A stretch of DNA of 64,000 bases, from positions 43,012,221-43,076,220 of the forward strand of contig CM019696.1 of assembly GCA_009760885.1 (NCBI GenBank). Reading direction: 5' to 3'. The stretch is from Achatina immaculata. Its lineage: Eukaryota; Mollusca; Gastropoda; Stylommatophora; Achatinidae. This document shows positions 19,636 to 30,644 of this stretch, in pieces. Numbering within the stretch: the first letter of the stretch is position 1; the number at the start of each line of letters is the position of its first letter. A program made the translations under genes and the position numbers. The notes under the pieces were generated by a model. That model searched no databases and was not told the origin of the DNA. It saw nothing but the letters and a program-made list of their open reading frames with translations.

Positions 19636-19776
19636 CACAAACCTCCACCTGACAAACACAAAACTCCACCTGACAAATACAAACCTCCACCTGACAAACA
19701 CAAACCTCCACCTGACAAACACAAACCTCCACCTGACATACACAAACCTCCACTTGACAAACACAAACCTCCCATC
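19636..19776. repeat. 21-bp tandem array, duplicate
   Basis: Second copy of the PPPDKHK-type array, carried by the 1,771-bp duplication. Same sequence as at 17865-18005. Confidence 0.85.
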
Positions 19777-19964
19777 GGACGCTTGACCTTGACTCCCGAA
19801 TCGGCCGCTTTCTGGAAAACTAAACGAAGCTCCCCTCTTATCAAGGTCATCGAACTACAATAACATACACATGAAAGTCATCGAAATAAACACAAACATC
19901 AAGGTCACCGATCAGAAAAAACGCACAATCAAGATCAAGAAAGTACTATATTAATACTTGAAAA

Positions 19965-20350
19965 TCTGTTCAATCAGTTATGTGTTAATCTATGTTCATA
20001 ATTTGTTTAATCAGTAATGAGTCTATGTTCACAGTCTGTTCAGTCAGTTATGGGTTAACCTATGTTCACAATCTGTTCAGTCAGTTATGGGTTAACCTAT
20101 GTTCACAATCTGTTCAGTCAGTTATGTGTTAACCTATGTTCACAATCTGTTCAGTCAGTTATGGGTTAACCTATGTTCACAATCTGTTCAGTCAGTTATG
20201 GGTTAACCTATGTTCACAATCTGTTCAGTCAGTTATGGGTTAACCTATGTTCACAATCTGTTCAGTCAGTTATGGATTAACCTATGTTCACAGTCTGTTC
20301 AGTCAGTTATGGGTTAACCTATGTTCACAATCTGCTCAGTCAATTACTGG
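19965..20350. repeat. 37-bp tandem array, about 10 copies
   Basis: Same unit as at 18230-18318: TCTGTTCAGTCAGTTATGGG plus TTAACCTATGTTCACAA. It decays into diverged units up to about 20450. The second duplication copy carries many more units than the first. Confidence 0.85.
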
Positions 20351-20674
20351 TTTAATCCATTACAGTGTCTCTTTAGTCAGTTATTGTATTTATCCCTTAA
20401 TCCATGTTCACAATCTTTGTAATGAGTTCTTCTTTATGTTCACAGTGTGTTGTGATTTGACGTAGTCTATAGTTCTTTTAATTTTCTTTCTTTCCTTTTC
20501 AGTGACTCCACATATCTTAATCACACATAATGATATTATTTTTAAAGATTCATACAAGGACAGAAAGATTTAGATGCTCATCATAGTATAAAATTATGTA
20601 AAGCAATATAGAAAGACTGAAATATTCTAGCTTTGCCTTGTCTTCTCTCCTTCCTCATGGACGTCTCACTTTTT
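20351..20674. other. Unique AT-rich sequence
   Basis: Diverged remnants of the 37-bp repeat, then unique sequence. No gene seen. Confidence 0.5.
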
Positions 20675-20835
20675 AGGAGATAAATAGAAGTTTGATAAAG
20701 GCTTGATGGGAGATAAATAGAAGTCTTGATAAGGGCTTGATGGGAGATAAATAGAAGTCTTGATAAGGGCTTGATGGGAGATAAATAGAAGTCTTGATAA
20801 GGGCTTGATGGGAGATAAATAGAAGTCTTGGAAAA
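20675..20835. repeat. 34-bp tandem array, about 5 copies
   Basis: The unit GGGAGATAAATAGAAGTCTT plus GATAAGGGCTTGAT repeats about five times. The minus-strand repetitive frame (20951-20673) is a by-product. Confidence 0.85.
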
Positions 20836-21174
20836 GGTTTGATGTTTTGCTTCATATTACAGGATATTTCAGGTTTCTGTAATTTCCTCTCTCCATTTAT
20901 TTGTGGGCGTCCTCGTTTACGTATATTTTGAAAATATTTCTTGCAATTCAAAAAGATTTTAATACTTATGGCAGTGTAAAGTGATGTAAATAATCATCAG
21001 AATGTGAAAAGGTTTGAAAAGATTTAACATTTATTATAATATCTTACATCTTGCAGCTTTTCCCTGCCCCTAAGCGTCACACAGGGCCCACATGCCAGTT
21101 TGTCAAATTTTCCTGTTTTCGGATATTTTCCACATCGTCCAAGAATCTTAAGCCACGTAATTTAGTCTGTCTCA
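20836..21174 (-). other. Possible diverged RTE 3'-end remnant and unique sequence
   Basis: At 21050-21180 the plus-strand text (CTTACATCTTGCAGCTTTTCC, CTAAGCGTCACACAGGGCC, GCCAGTTTGTCAAATTTTCC, TCGGATATTTTCCAC) resembles the RTE 3' end at 41800-41880 (CTTATATCC, TTAAACGTCACATAGGGCTC, AGTTCGCCAATTTTTACA, TTTCGGCGAGTC). A diverged copy of the last about 120 bp of that LINE, minus strand, is likely; the following TCTTCAGAGTTTCAC matches the next part of the LINE and seeds the adjacent array. Confidence 0.6.
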
Positions 21175-21425
21175 ACAATATTCTCTTCAGAGCTTCACAA
21201 TATTCTCTTCAGAGTTTCACAATATTCTCTTCAGAGTTTCACAATATTCTCTTCAGAGTTTCACAATATTCTCTTCAGAGTTTCACAGTATTCTCTACAG
21301 AGTTTCACAATATTCTCTTCAGAGTTTCACAGTGTTCTCTTCAGATTTTCACAATATTCTCTACAGAGTTTCACAATATTTTCTTCAGAGTTTCACGATG
21401 TTCTCTTCAGAGTTTCAGGAAGTCA
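21175..21425. repeat. 22-bp tandem array seeded by LINE sequence, about 11 copies
   Basis: The unit TTCACAATATTCTCTTCAGAGT (22 bp) repeats with small changes. The RTE 3' region at 41920-41945 has AATGTCTTCTTTAGAGTTTCG, and 10480-10505 has AATGTCCTCTTCAGAGTTTCA, so the array unit is a piece of the LINE sequence that has been amplified in place. Confidence 0.8.
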
Positions 21426-21770
21426 ACATCTTTTCTAGACACAGACATATACATTTAAATATTAATCACCACGTAAAAAGTAACACTTTAAAATGATTTA
21501 TATGTTTATTACAAATTTAAAAAAATATTTAAATAGTTATTATAATTTACATATTTGTTACAATATTAAAAGATTTCAATATTTCATTACAATATAAAAA
21601 ATTCAGTATTCATAACAATGCAGTTAACAAGATTTAAATATTTATGACAATATAAAAAAGAAAATTTCATAACATATTCATGACAATATAACAACAATAA
21701 ATATCTGAAAAACTGTTTTAGTTGTTCGTGTATTAAAAGCTAAAGGTAGCTAGAAACTGAGTCCATGTGT
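21426..21770. other. Very AT-rich unique sequence
   Basis: Loose repeats of ATTACAATATAAAA and TTTATTACAA. No gene, RNA or transposon seen. Confidence 0.5.
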
Positions 21771-22300
21771 AGAGATTAGAAAGTGAAACTAGGTGAAGAG
21801 ATTAGAAAGTGAAACTAGATGAAGAGATTAGAAAGTGAAACTAGATGAAGAGATTAAAAACTGAAACTGGATGAAAAGATTAGAAAATGAAACTAAGTGA
21901 AGAGATTAGAAACTGAAACTAGGTGAAGAGATTAGAAACTGGAACTAGGTGAAGAGATTAGAAACTGAAACTAGGTGAAGAGATTAGAAACTGAAACTAG
22001 GTGAAGAGATTAGAAACTGAAACTAGGTGAAGAGATTAGAAACTGAAACTAGGTGAAGAGATTAGTAAGTGAAACTATGTGAAGAGATTAGAAAGTGAAA
22101 CTATATGAAGAGATTTGAAACTGAAACTAGATGAAGAGATTAGAAACTGGAACTAGGTGAAGAGATTAGAAAGTGAAACTAGGTGAAGAGATTAGAAAGT
22201 GAAACTAGATGAAGAGATTAGAATCTGAAACTAAATGAAGAGATTAGAAACTGAAACTGGATGAAGAGATTAGAAACTGGAACTAGGTGAAGAGACACTT
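21771..22300. repeat. 26-bp tandem array, about 20 copies
   Basis: The unit AGATTAGAAACTGAAACTAGGTGAAG repeats with alternating variants (AAGTGAAAC/ACTGAAAC/ACTGGAAC and AGGTG/AGATG). The variants appear in runs, suggesting block-wise amplification. Confidence 0.9.
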
Positions 22301-22640
22301 TAAACATGTGAAAAGCATAACTGAAATTTAATTTGTTCTCCATTTCTGGGACACAACGTTGTGGTTTCTGAGGTCAAGGTTATCTAAGTTTTCTGGATGA
22401 AAGTTTACTCTTTTGTTCTCTTGTATACACGGCCAGAAGCGCAGCACAGCCGTGGACAAGTGCCGGCGCTGAACTCAATGTTATCATCTCCAGGTGGACA
22501 AGAAGCGCCCTCTCTCTTCAGAAGATTGTGTGGAAGTCTTTACAGGGAAGTAATCATGCGTCTGTCACGATCAGGGCGAGCTGTAGTACAGATAAAAGTT
22601 TTTATCTTTTCTTGTAACCTTTCTTACTGTCACAAATACT
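22301..22640. other. Unique sequence with a higher-GC block
   Basis: 22430-22590 is less AT-rich and non-repetitive (GCCAGAAGCGCAGCACAGCC...GGGCGAGCTGTAGTACAG). A plus-strand frame starts at 22397 and runs into the array downstream. I recognise no domain in its first 60 codons. Confidence 0.4.
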
Positions 22641-23070
22641 CGTTTATAGATATCTCAACCTTTCGTACCTTCATAAGTCTTTCTTTACAGATACTCAACT
22701 TTTTTTACTTTCAGCAGTCTTTTTTTACGGATATCTCAAGCTTTTTTACTTTTACCAGTCTTCCTTTACAGACATCTCAACCTTTCTTACTTTTACCAGT
22801 CTTCCTTTACAGACATCTCAACCTTTCTTACTTTTACCAGTCTTCCTTTACAGACATCTCAACCTTTCTTACTTTTACCAGTCTTCCTTTACAAACATCT
22901 CAACCATTCTTAATTTTACCGGTCTTCCTTTACAGACATATCAACCTTTCTTACTTTTATCAGTCTTCCTTTACAGACATCTCAACCTTTCTTACTTTTA
23001 CCAGTCTTCCTTTACAGATATCTCAGCCTTTCTTACTTTCACCAATCCTCGTTTACAGATACAGTGTCTA
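22641..23070. repeat. 41-bp tandem array, about 10 copies
   Basis: The unit TCTCAACCTTTCTTACTTTTACCAGTCTTCCTTTACAGACA repeats every 41 bp (starts at 22775 and 22816). Outer units are more diverged than inner ones. Confidence 0.9.
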
Positions 23071-23524
23071 GTACAAAGTGTATAGAATACATACATTGTC
23101 TAGTACAAGGTGTCTAGAACATATACATGAAGTCCTTCAATAAATGGAACATACATGCACAAAACCATAAAATATCTGAAATATCTACACACACATACAC
23201 ACAATCAAAGAATATCTGCAACATTCACACACACACATAACCACACAGTATCTGAAGCACATACACTTGTCTTGTCTGTCTCTCTCTAACTCCGAGCTGT
23301 TGTTCTTTGCAGCCGATGCTGTAGAGATGTTGAGGCACAGCATCGTATCGGCGTAAGAGCTGGGTATGATGGCTACTTTTTCAGTCCCGGAGTACAGCTA
23401 AAAAACAGAAAGTGTGCATTGCTTCTTTAGCAGACTCCACCACCATGGGGACTATGGCGATCCCTGCCCTATTAGCCAGGTTATGTTTGTTACTGAGGCA
23501 CCACTGAGAGTTGGGACAGGGTCT

Positions 23525-23785
23525 TTGTCAGCTATTGTTCGCTAAGCCTGACGCTAACATATCAGTTATTGTTCGCTAAGCCTGACGCTAACATATTAGC
23601 TATTGTTCGCTGAGCCTGACGCTAAAATATCAGCTATGGTTCGCTAAGCCTGACGCTAACATATCAGCTATGGTTCGCTAAGCCTGACGCTAACATATCA
23701 TCTATGGTTCGCTAAGCCTGACGCTAACATATCAGCTATGGTTCGCTAAGCCTGACGCTAACATATCAGCTATCGGTCGCTGATT
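23525..23785. repeat. 34-bp tandem array, about 7 copies
   Basis: The unit GCTATGGTTCGCTAAGCCTG plus ACGCTAACATATCA repeats seven times. Duplicated at 25510-25766. Confidence 0.9.
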
Positions 23786-23799
23786 GCCTCATCAGTCTT

Positions 23800-24735
23800 C
23801 ACTCCCAGAACACACACACACACACACAACTACACAATGTCTGGAACACACACACGACCACACAATGTCTGGAACACACACAAAACCACACAATGTCTGG
23901 AACACACACACAGCCACACAATGTCTGGAACACACACACGACCACACAATATCTAGAACACACACACAGAACCACACAATGTCTGGAACACACACACAAC
24001 CACACAATGTCTGGAACATACACACAACCACACAATATCTAGAACACACACACAGAACCACACAATATCTGGAACACAAACACAGAGCCACACAATATCT
24101 AGAACACACACTACTACACAATATCTAGAACACACACACACAACCACACAATGTCAGAAACACACACACAACCACACAATGTCTGGAACATACACACAGA
24201 ACCACACAATATCTGGAACACACACACAGAGCAACACAATAATTGGAACTCCAACAAAGGACCACACAATACCTAGACCACACACAGAACCACATAATGT
24301 CTGAAACACACACACACAACGACACAATGTCTGAAACACACACATAATGTCTGAAACACACACACACAACCATACAGTGTCTGAACCATACACAGACAAT
24401 CACACAATGTATAGAACAGACGCACAGAATCACACAATCTGAAACATATACACAACCACACAGAACCGAAACATATACACACTCACAAAGAACCACACAA
24501 TATCTGGAACATACACAAAATCATACAATGTCTGTAAGACATACGCAATGGAACACACACACACAATATCTGGAACACACGCACCACACAGCCTAAAACA
24601 CACACACCCACACACCACACAGCCAAGAACACACACCTACACACCACACAGCCTAGAACACATACACCCACACACCACACAGCCTAGAACACAAAAACAT
24701 ACACACCACACAGCCAAGAACACACACACTACACA
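23800..24735. repeat. CA-rich degenerate minisatellite (about 27-31 bp)
   Basis: Units of the type ACACAATGTCTGGAACACAC plus ACACAACC alternate with variants ATCTAGAAC, ATCTGAAAC and AGCCTAGAAC. It reads as cysteine/valine-rich nonsense on the minus strand (CVCSRYCVVL) and as threonine/histidine-rich on the plus strand; these frames are not genes. Confidence 0.9.
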
Positions 24736-25172
24736 GCCTAGAATCATTCATTCATTTGCATGTCCCTTGCGGAACTTTGCCTCCCTAGCAGCACTCCTGT
24801 AGGCCTCTCGGTTGTGAGCAAGATGGCCTGCTGCTGCTGCATCCATTTGCAGATCATCAACAATGTCTTGCATCCATCTTGGCCTTGGTCTTCCTCTCTT
24901 TCTTTTTCCCATTATGTACCCTTCGAAGATGGTTTTCTCTAGATTATCATGACGTTTAATGTGTCCAAAATATTTAAGTTTTCTCCCTTTAATCCTCTTT
25001 ACTATCCATCTCTCTTCAATATTAAGCTCTTGTCGTATAGATATATTTATTCTTTTTTGTGTTCATAATATTTGAAGAACTCTGCTGTAGCATTTACATT
25101 CAAAGGTATTTATGTGTTTCTCAGCTGTTTTGTTAAGTGTCCAGGTCTCACAGGCATATGTAAGCCTAGAAT
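24735..25172 (-). mobile_element. 5'-truncated RTE-type LINE 3' end with 10-bp target duplication
   Basis: The TSD AGCCTAGAAT is at 24735-24744 and 25163-25172. AGCCTAGAA is a unit motif of the surrounding CA-rich array, so the LINE landed at the end of that array. Minus-strand content: CETWTLNKTAEKHINTFECK (thumb region), then a deleted or diverged segment, then a conserved C-terminal motif ending with the CATTCATTCATT tail on the plus strand. The same family is at 56345-56478 (plus) and 59152-60355 (minus). Confidence 0.9.
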
Positions 25173-25509
25173 AAAAACACAAAATAAAATTGTATACAAA
25201 TAGAATCACGTGACCAGGGACCATTTTCTTTATCAAGAAATAAAGTCCACGTGACGTAGCCATGCTTTCTCTAACTCCGAGCTGTTGTTCTTTGCAGCCG
25301 ATGCTGTAGAGATGTTGAGGCACAGCATCGTATCGGCGTAAGAGCTGGGTATGATGGCTACTTTTTCAGTCCCGGAGTACAGCTAAAAAACAGAAAGTGT
25401 GCATTGCTTCTTTAGCAGACTCCACCACCATGGGGACTATGGCGATCCCTGCCCTATTAGCCAGGTTATGTTTGTTACTGAGGCACCACTGAGAGTTGGG
25501 ACAGGGTCT

Positions 25510-25766
25510 TTGTCAGCTATTGTTCGCTAAGCCTGACGCTAACATATCAGTTATTGTTCGCTAAGCCTGACGCTAACATATTAGCTATTGTTCGCTGAGC
25601 CTGACGCTAAAATATCAGCTATGGTTCGCTAAGCCTGACGCTAACATATCAGCTATGGTTCGCTAAGCCTGACGCTAACATATCATCTATGGTTCGCTAA
25701 GCCTGACGCTAACATATCAGCTATGGTTCGCTAAGCCTGACGCTAACATATCAGCTATCGGTCGCT
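25510..25766. repeat. 34-bp tandem array (duplicate)
   Basis: Same array as at 23525-23785, carried by the second copy of the duplication of about 1,985 bp. Confidence 0.9.
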
Positions 25767-25789
25767 GATTGCCTCATCAGTCTTCACTC

Positions 25790-26714
25790 CCAGAACACAC
25801 ACACACACACAACTACACAATGTCTGGAACACACACACGACCACACAATGTCTGGAACACACACAAAACCACACAATGTCTGGAACACACACACAGCCAC
25901 ACAATGTCTGGAACACACACACGACCACACAATATCTAGAACACACACACAGAACCACACAATGTCTGGAACACACACACAACCACACAATGTCTGGAAC
26001 ATACACACAACCACACAATATCTAGAACACACACACAACCACACAATATCTGGAACACAAACACAGAGCCACACAATATCTAGAACACACACTACTACAC
26101 AATATCTAGAACACACACACACAACCACACAATGTCAGAAACACACACACAACCACACAATGTCTGGAACATACACACAGAACCACACAATATCTGGAAC
26201 ACACACACAGAGCAACACAATAATTGGAACTCCAACAAAGGACCACACAATACCTAGACCACACACAGAACCACATAATGTCTGAAACACACACACACAA
26301 CGACACAATGTCTGAAACACACACATAATGTCTGAAACACACACACACAACCATACAGTGTCTGAACCATACACAGACAATCACACAATGTATAGAACAG
26401 ACGCACAGAATCACACAATCTGAAACATATACACAACCACACAGAACCGAAACATATACACACTCACAAAGAACCACACAATATCTGGAACATACACAAA
26501 ATCATACAATGTCTGTAAGACATACGCAATGGAACACACACACACAATATCTGGAACACACGCACCACACAGCCTAAAACACACACCCACACACCACACA
26601 GCCAAGAACACACACCTACACACCACACAGCCTAGAACACATACACCCACACACCACACAGCCTAGAACACAAAAACATACACACCACACAGCCAAGAAC
26701 ACACACACTACACA
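25790..26714. repeat. CA-rich degenerate minisatellite (duplicate)
   Basis: Duplicate of 23800-24735 with small length differences. Confidence 0.9.
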
Positions 26715-27151
26715 GCCTAGAATCATTCATTCATTTGCATGTCCCTTGCGGAACTTTGCCTCCCTAGCAGCACTCCTGTAGGCCTCTCGGTTGTGAGCAA
26801 GATGGCCTGCTGCTGCTGCATCCATTTGCAGATCATCAACAATGTCTTGCATCCATCTTGGCCTTGGTCTTCCTCTCTTTCTTTTTCCCATTATGTACCC
26901 TTCGAAGATGGTTTTCTCTAGATTATCATGACGTTTAATGTGTCCAAAATATTTAAGTTTTCTCCCTTTAATCCTCTTTACTATCCATCTCTCTTCAATA
27001 TTAAGCTCTTGTCGTATAGATATATTTATTCTTTTTTGTGTTCATAATATTTGAAGAACTCTGCTGTAGCATTTACATTCAAAGGTATTTATGTGTTTCT
27101 CAGCTGTTTTGTTAAGTGTCCAGGTCTCACAGGCATATGTAAGCCTAGAAT
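26714..27151 (-). mobile_element. RTE-type LINE 3' end (duplicate copy)
   Basis: Copy of 24735-25172 produced by the tandem duplication of about 1,985 bp, not by a second insertion: flanks and target duplication are the same. Confidence 0.9.
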
Positions 27152-27254
27152 AAAAACACAAAATAAAATTGTATACAAATAGAATCACGTGACCAGGGAC
27201 CATTTTCTTTATCAAGAAATAAAGTCCACGTGACGTAGCCATGCTTTCTCTATT

Positions 27255-29755
27255 GATTACACAAGAGAACGTGACAAGTTTATACTGGCAGGGCACAAGA
27301 GAACGTGACAAGTTTATACTGGCAGGGCACAAGAGAACGTGACAAGTTTATACTGGCAGGGCACAAGAGAACGTGACAAGTTTATACTGGCAGGGCACAA
27401 GAGAACGTGACAAGTTTATACTGGCATGGCACAAGAGAACGTGACAAGTTTGTACTGGCATGGCACAAGAGAACGTGACAAGTTTATACTGGCATGGCAC
27501 AAGAGAACGTGACAAGTTTATACTGTCAGGGCACAAGAGAACGTGACAAGTTTATACTGGCATGGCACAAGAGAACGTGACAAGTTTATACTGTCAGGGC
27601 ACAAGAGAACGTGACAAGTTTGTACTTGCAGGGCACAAGAGAACGTGACAAGTTTATACTGGCATGGCACAAGAGAACGTGACAAGTTTATACTGTCAGG
27701 GCACAAGAGAACGTGACAAGTTTGTACTTGTAGGGCACAAGAGAACGTGACAAGTTTATACTGGCATGGCACAAGAGAACGTGACAAGTTTATACTGTCA
27801 GGGCACAAGAGAACGTGACAAGTTTGTTCTTGCAGGGCACAAGAGAACGTGACAAGTTTATACTGGCAGGGCACAAGAGAACGTGACAAGTTTGTAATGT
27901 CAGGGCACAAGAGAACGTGACAAGTTTGTACTGGCATGGCACAAGAGAACGTGACAAGTTTATACTGTCAGGGCACAAGAGAACGTGACAAGTTTATACT
28001 GTCAGGGCACAAGAGAACGTGACAAGTTTGTACTTGCAGGGCACAAGAGAACGTGACAAGTTTATACTGGCATGGCACAAGAGAACGTGACAAGTTTATA
28101 CTGTCAGGGCACAAGAGAACGTGACAAGTTTGTACTTGCAGGGCACAAGAGAACGTGACAAGTTTATACTGGCATGGCACAAGAGAACGTGACAAGTTTA
28201 TACTGTCAGGGCACAAGAGAACGTGACAAGTTTGTACTTGCAGGGCACAAGAGAACGTGACAAGTTTATACTGGCATGGCACAAGAGAACGTGACAAGTT
28301 TATACTGTCAGGGCACAAGAGAACGTGACAAGTTTGTACTTGCAGGGCACAAGAGAACGTGACAAGTTTATACTGGCAGGGCACAAGAGAACGTGACAAG
28401 TTTGTAATGTCAGGGCACAAGAGAACGTGACAAGTTTGTACTGGCATGGCACAAGAGAACGTGACAAGTTTATACTGGCATCGCACAAGAGAACGTGACA
28501 AGTTTATACTGTCAGGGCACAAGAGAACGTGACAAGTTTATACTGGCATGGCACAAGAGAACGTGACAAGTTTATACTGTCAGGGCACAAGAGAACGTGA
28601 CAAGTTTGTACTTGCAGGGCACAAGAGAACGTGACAAGTTTATACTGGCATGGCACAAGAGAACGTGACAAGTTTATACTGTCAGGGCACAAGAGAACGT
28701 GACAAGTTTGTACTTGTAGGGCACAAGAGAACGTGACAAGTTTATACTGGCATGGCACAAGAGAACGTGACAAGTTTATACTGTCAGGGCACAAGAGAAC
28801 GTGACAAGTTTGTTCTTGCAGGGCACAAGAGAACGTGACAAGTTTATACTGGCAGGGCACAAGAGAACGTGACAAGTTTGTAATGTCAGGGCACAAGAGA
28901 ACGTGACAAGTTTGTACTGGCATGGCACAAGAGAACGTGACAAGTTTATACTGTCAGGGCACAAGAGAACGTGACAAGTTTATACTGTCAGGGCACAAGA
29001 GAACGTGACAAGTTTGTACTTGCAGGGCACAAGAGAACGTGACAAGTTTATACTGGCATGGCACAAGAGAACGTGACAAGTTTATACTGTCAGGGCACAA
29101 GAGAACGTGACAAGTTTGTACTTGCAGGGCACAAGAGAACGTGACAAGTTTATACTGGCATGGCACAAGAGAACGTGACAAGTTTATACTGTCAGGGCAC
29201 AAGAGAACGTGACAAGTTTGTACTTGCAGGGCACAAGAGAACGTGACAAGTTTATACTGGCATGGCACAAGAGAACGTGACAAGTTTATACTGTCAGGGC
29301 ACAAGAGAACGTGACAAGTTTGTACTTGCAGGGCACAAGAGAACGTGACAAGTTTATACTGGCAGGGCACAAGAGAACGTGACAAGTTTGTAATGTCAGG
29401 GCACAAGAGAACGTGACAAGTTTGTACTGGCATGGCACAAGAGAACGTGACAAGTTTATACTGGCATCGCACAAGAGAAAAGTTTGTACTGTCAGGGCAC
29501 AATAGAACCTGACAAGTTTATACTGGCAGGGCACAAGAGAAAAGTTTGTACTGGCATGGCACAAGAGAACGTGACAAGTTTATACTGGCAGGGCACAAGA
29601 GAAAAGTTTGTACTGTCAGGGCACAAGAGAACCTGACAAGTTTGTAATGTCAAGGCACAAGAGAACATGACAAGTTAGTACTGACAGGGCACAAGAGAAA
29701 GTGACAAGTTTATAATGTCAGGGCACAAGAGAACATGACAAGTTAGTACTGCTAA
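27255..29755. repeat. 34-bp satellite-like array, about 73 copies, with higher-order repeats
   Basis: The unit GCACAAGAGAACGTGACAAG plus TTTATACTGGCAGG repeats every 34 bp (27293, 27327 and so on). Variants in the last part (GGCATG, GTCAGG, TTGCAGG) occur in a repeated three-unit order (102 bp). A longer block recurs at exactly 986 bp, which is 29 units (27518/28504 and 27968/28954). The last 300 bp have decayed or shortened units (GAGAAAAGTTTG). Minus-strand frames such as 28522-27968 are array by-products. Confidence 0.95.
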
Positions 29756-29814
29756 CTCGTGACCTACTTTTGTTTTGCTTGTATTTCTCAAGTAGCAACT
29801 TAAATCTAGCAATC

Positions 29815-30200
29815 ATTTACTACTTAATCATCTACTAAGTTATGTGCTGAAGTGTCTACAAAATCATCTACTTAATCATCTACTAAGTTATTTACTGAAT
29901 TATCTACAAAGTCACCTACTCTGTTATCTACTAAGCAAGCTACTTAATCTTTTGTTAAGTTATCTAATGAATCATCTACTAAGTTATCTACTGAATTATC
30001 TACAAAGTCACCTACTTAATTATCTACAAATTTATCTACTAAATCATCTATTAAGCGAGCTACTTAATCTTTTACTATGTTCTCTACTGAATCATCTACA
30101 AAGTCATCTACTGAATCATCTATAAAGTTACCTAATGAATATCTACAAAGTCATCTACTGAATCATCTATAAAGTCATCTACTGAATTATCTACTGAGAG
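29815..30200. repeat. Degenerate TCATCTACTAA array
   Basis: Short units of about 13 bp (AATCATCTACTAA, GTTATCTACTG, AGTCATCTACT) repeat over about 380 bp with much divergence. The plus-strand leucine-rich frame is a by-product. Confidence 0.75.
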
Positions 30201-30377
30201 TAAAGGTCTTAATAAATTTTGTGCACCCTAACAAATAATTAATTTCACAGGGAAATATCCATCTCACACATTTTCCCTGCACATTTCCCTCTAATGTCCC
30301 TTCCACACAGCACATAAAACGCCATTTCTCCCCTCAATTTCCGTCCTAACTCTCTCACCAGGAAGACACGAAAGACC

Positions 30378-30629
30378 TCAAGTTTTGTTTTTCATAAAAT
30401 TTTCATTTATGATGTAATTATCGGGTATATCGTTTATGCATGTGGTCCTTGACAAAGGCATTTGCCGAAATACTGGATTGTTGTATGCTCCTAATTGATA
30501 TGTGTCGCTGGCCACATTCCTGACTCTGTCTATCTTGGTAAGCTTGAACCAAGTACTTGCTTGTATTAGTAGAAACAGTTTTGCCATGGCCGTCTTATCT
30601 CTGGATATTTTACTTTTCAACCTCTCCAC
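30378..30629 (-). CDS. Unrecognised non-repetitive open frame, 83 codons
   Basis: The one open frame between 30.2 and 30.64 kb that is not made of repeats. It starts MERLKSKISRDKTAMAKL and includes a hydrophobic stretch (LFLLIQASTWF), VRNVASDTYQLGAYNNPVF and CINDIPDNYIINENF. I recognise no family. The composition is protein-like (mixed charge, no low complexity), but one 83-codon frame is within chance in AT-rich DNA. It could be a host exon, part of an old transposon, or nothing. No splice sites or upstream exons are evident. Confidence 0.25.
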   Translation of the reverse strand: MERLKSKISRDKTAMAKLFLLIQASTWFKLTKIDRVRNVASDTYQLGAYNNPVFRQMPLSRTTCINDIPDNYIINENFMKNKT

Positions 30630-30644
30630 AGCTCTTTAATAACG

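Larger units (their letters stand above)
18319..20089. repeat. 1,771-bp tandem duplication, second copy
   Basis: This is a near-identical second copy of 16548-18318. The absence of visible differences implies a recent event. On the left it begins within the 37-bp array; on the right it continues into the longer 37-bp array. Confidence 0.95.
23286..25270. repeat. Tandem duplication of about 1,985 bp, first copy
   Basis: The unit starts CTAACTCCGAGCTGTTGTTC and recurs from 25271. The offset falls from 1,985 to 1,981 and then 1,979 because of small length changes in CA repeats. It holds unique sequence, a 34-bp array, a CA-rich array and an RTE fragment. TCTCTA is present at both original ends (23280s and 27246-27251), so the junction has about 6 bp of microhomology. 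Confidence 0.95.
25271..27250. repeat. Tandem duplication of about 1,985 bp, second copy
   Basis: Second copy of 23286-25270, nearly identical apart from microsatellite length changes and an AGAACC to ACC change near 26035. At its right end it passes into the 34-bp array of 27255-29755. Confidence 0.95.

Noticed and set aside
23784..26477. Cys/Val-rich minus frames resembling small cysteine-rich proteins
   Set aside because: They are the complement of CA-rich repeats (TGTGTGT reads Cys-Val). No signal peptide with a unique mature region and no conserved cysteine spacing apart from the repeat period.
27518..29502. Minus-strand frames of 139-184 codons (LVTFSCALTVQTCHVLLCP)
   Set aside because: By-products of the 34-bp array: 34 is not a multiple of three, so all three frames alternate and stay open.
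27255..29755. CRISPR-like array (regular 34-bp repeats)
   Set aside because: There are no unique spacers, the repeats are directly contiguous, and the context is eukaryotic.
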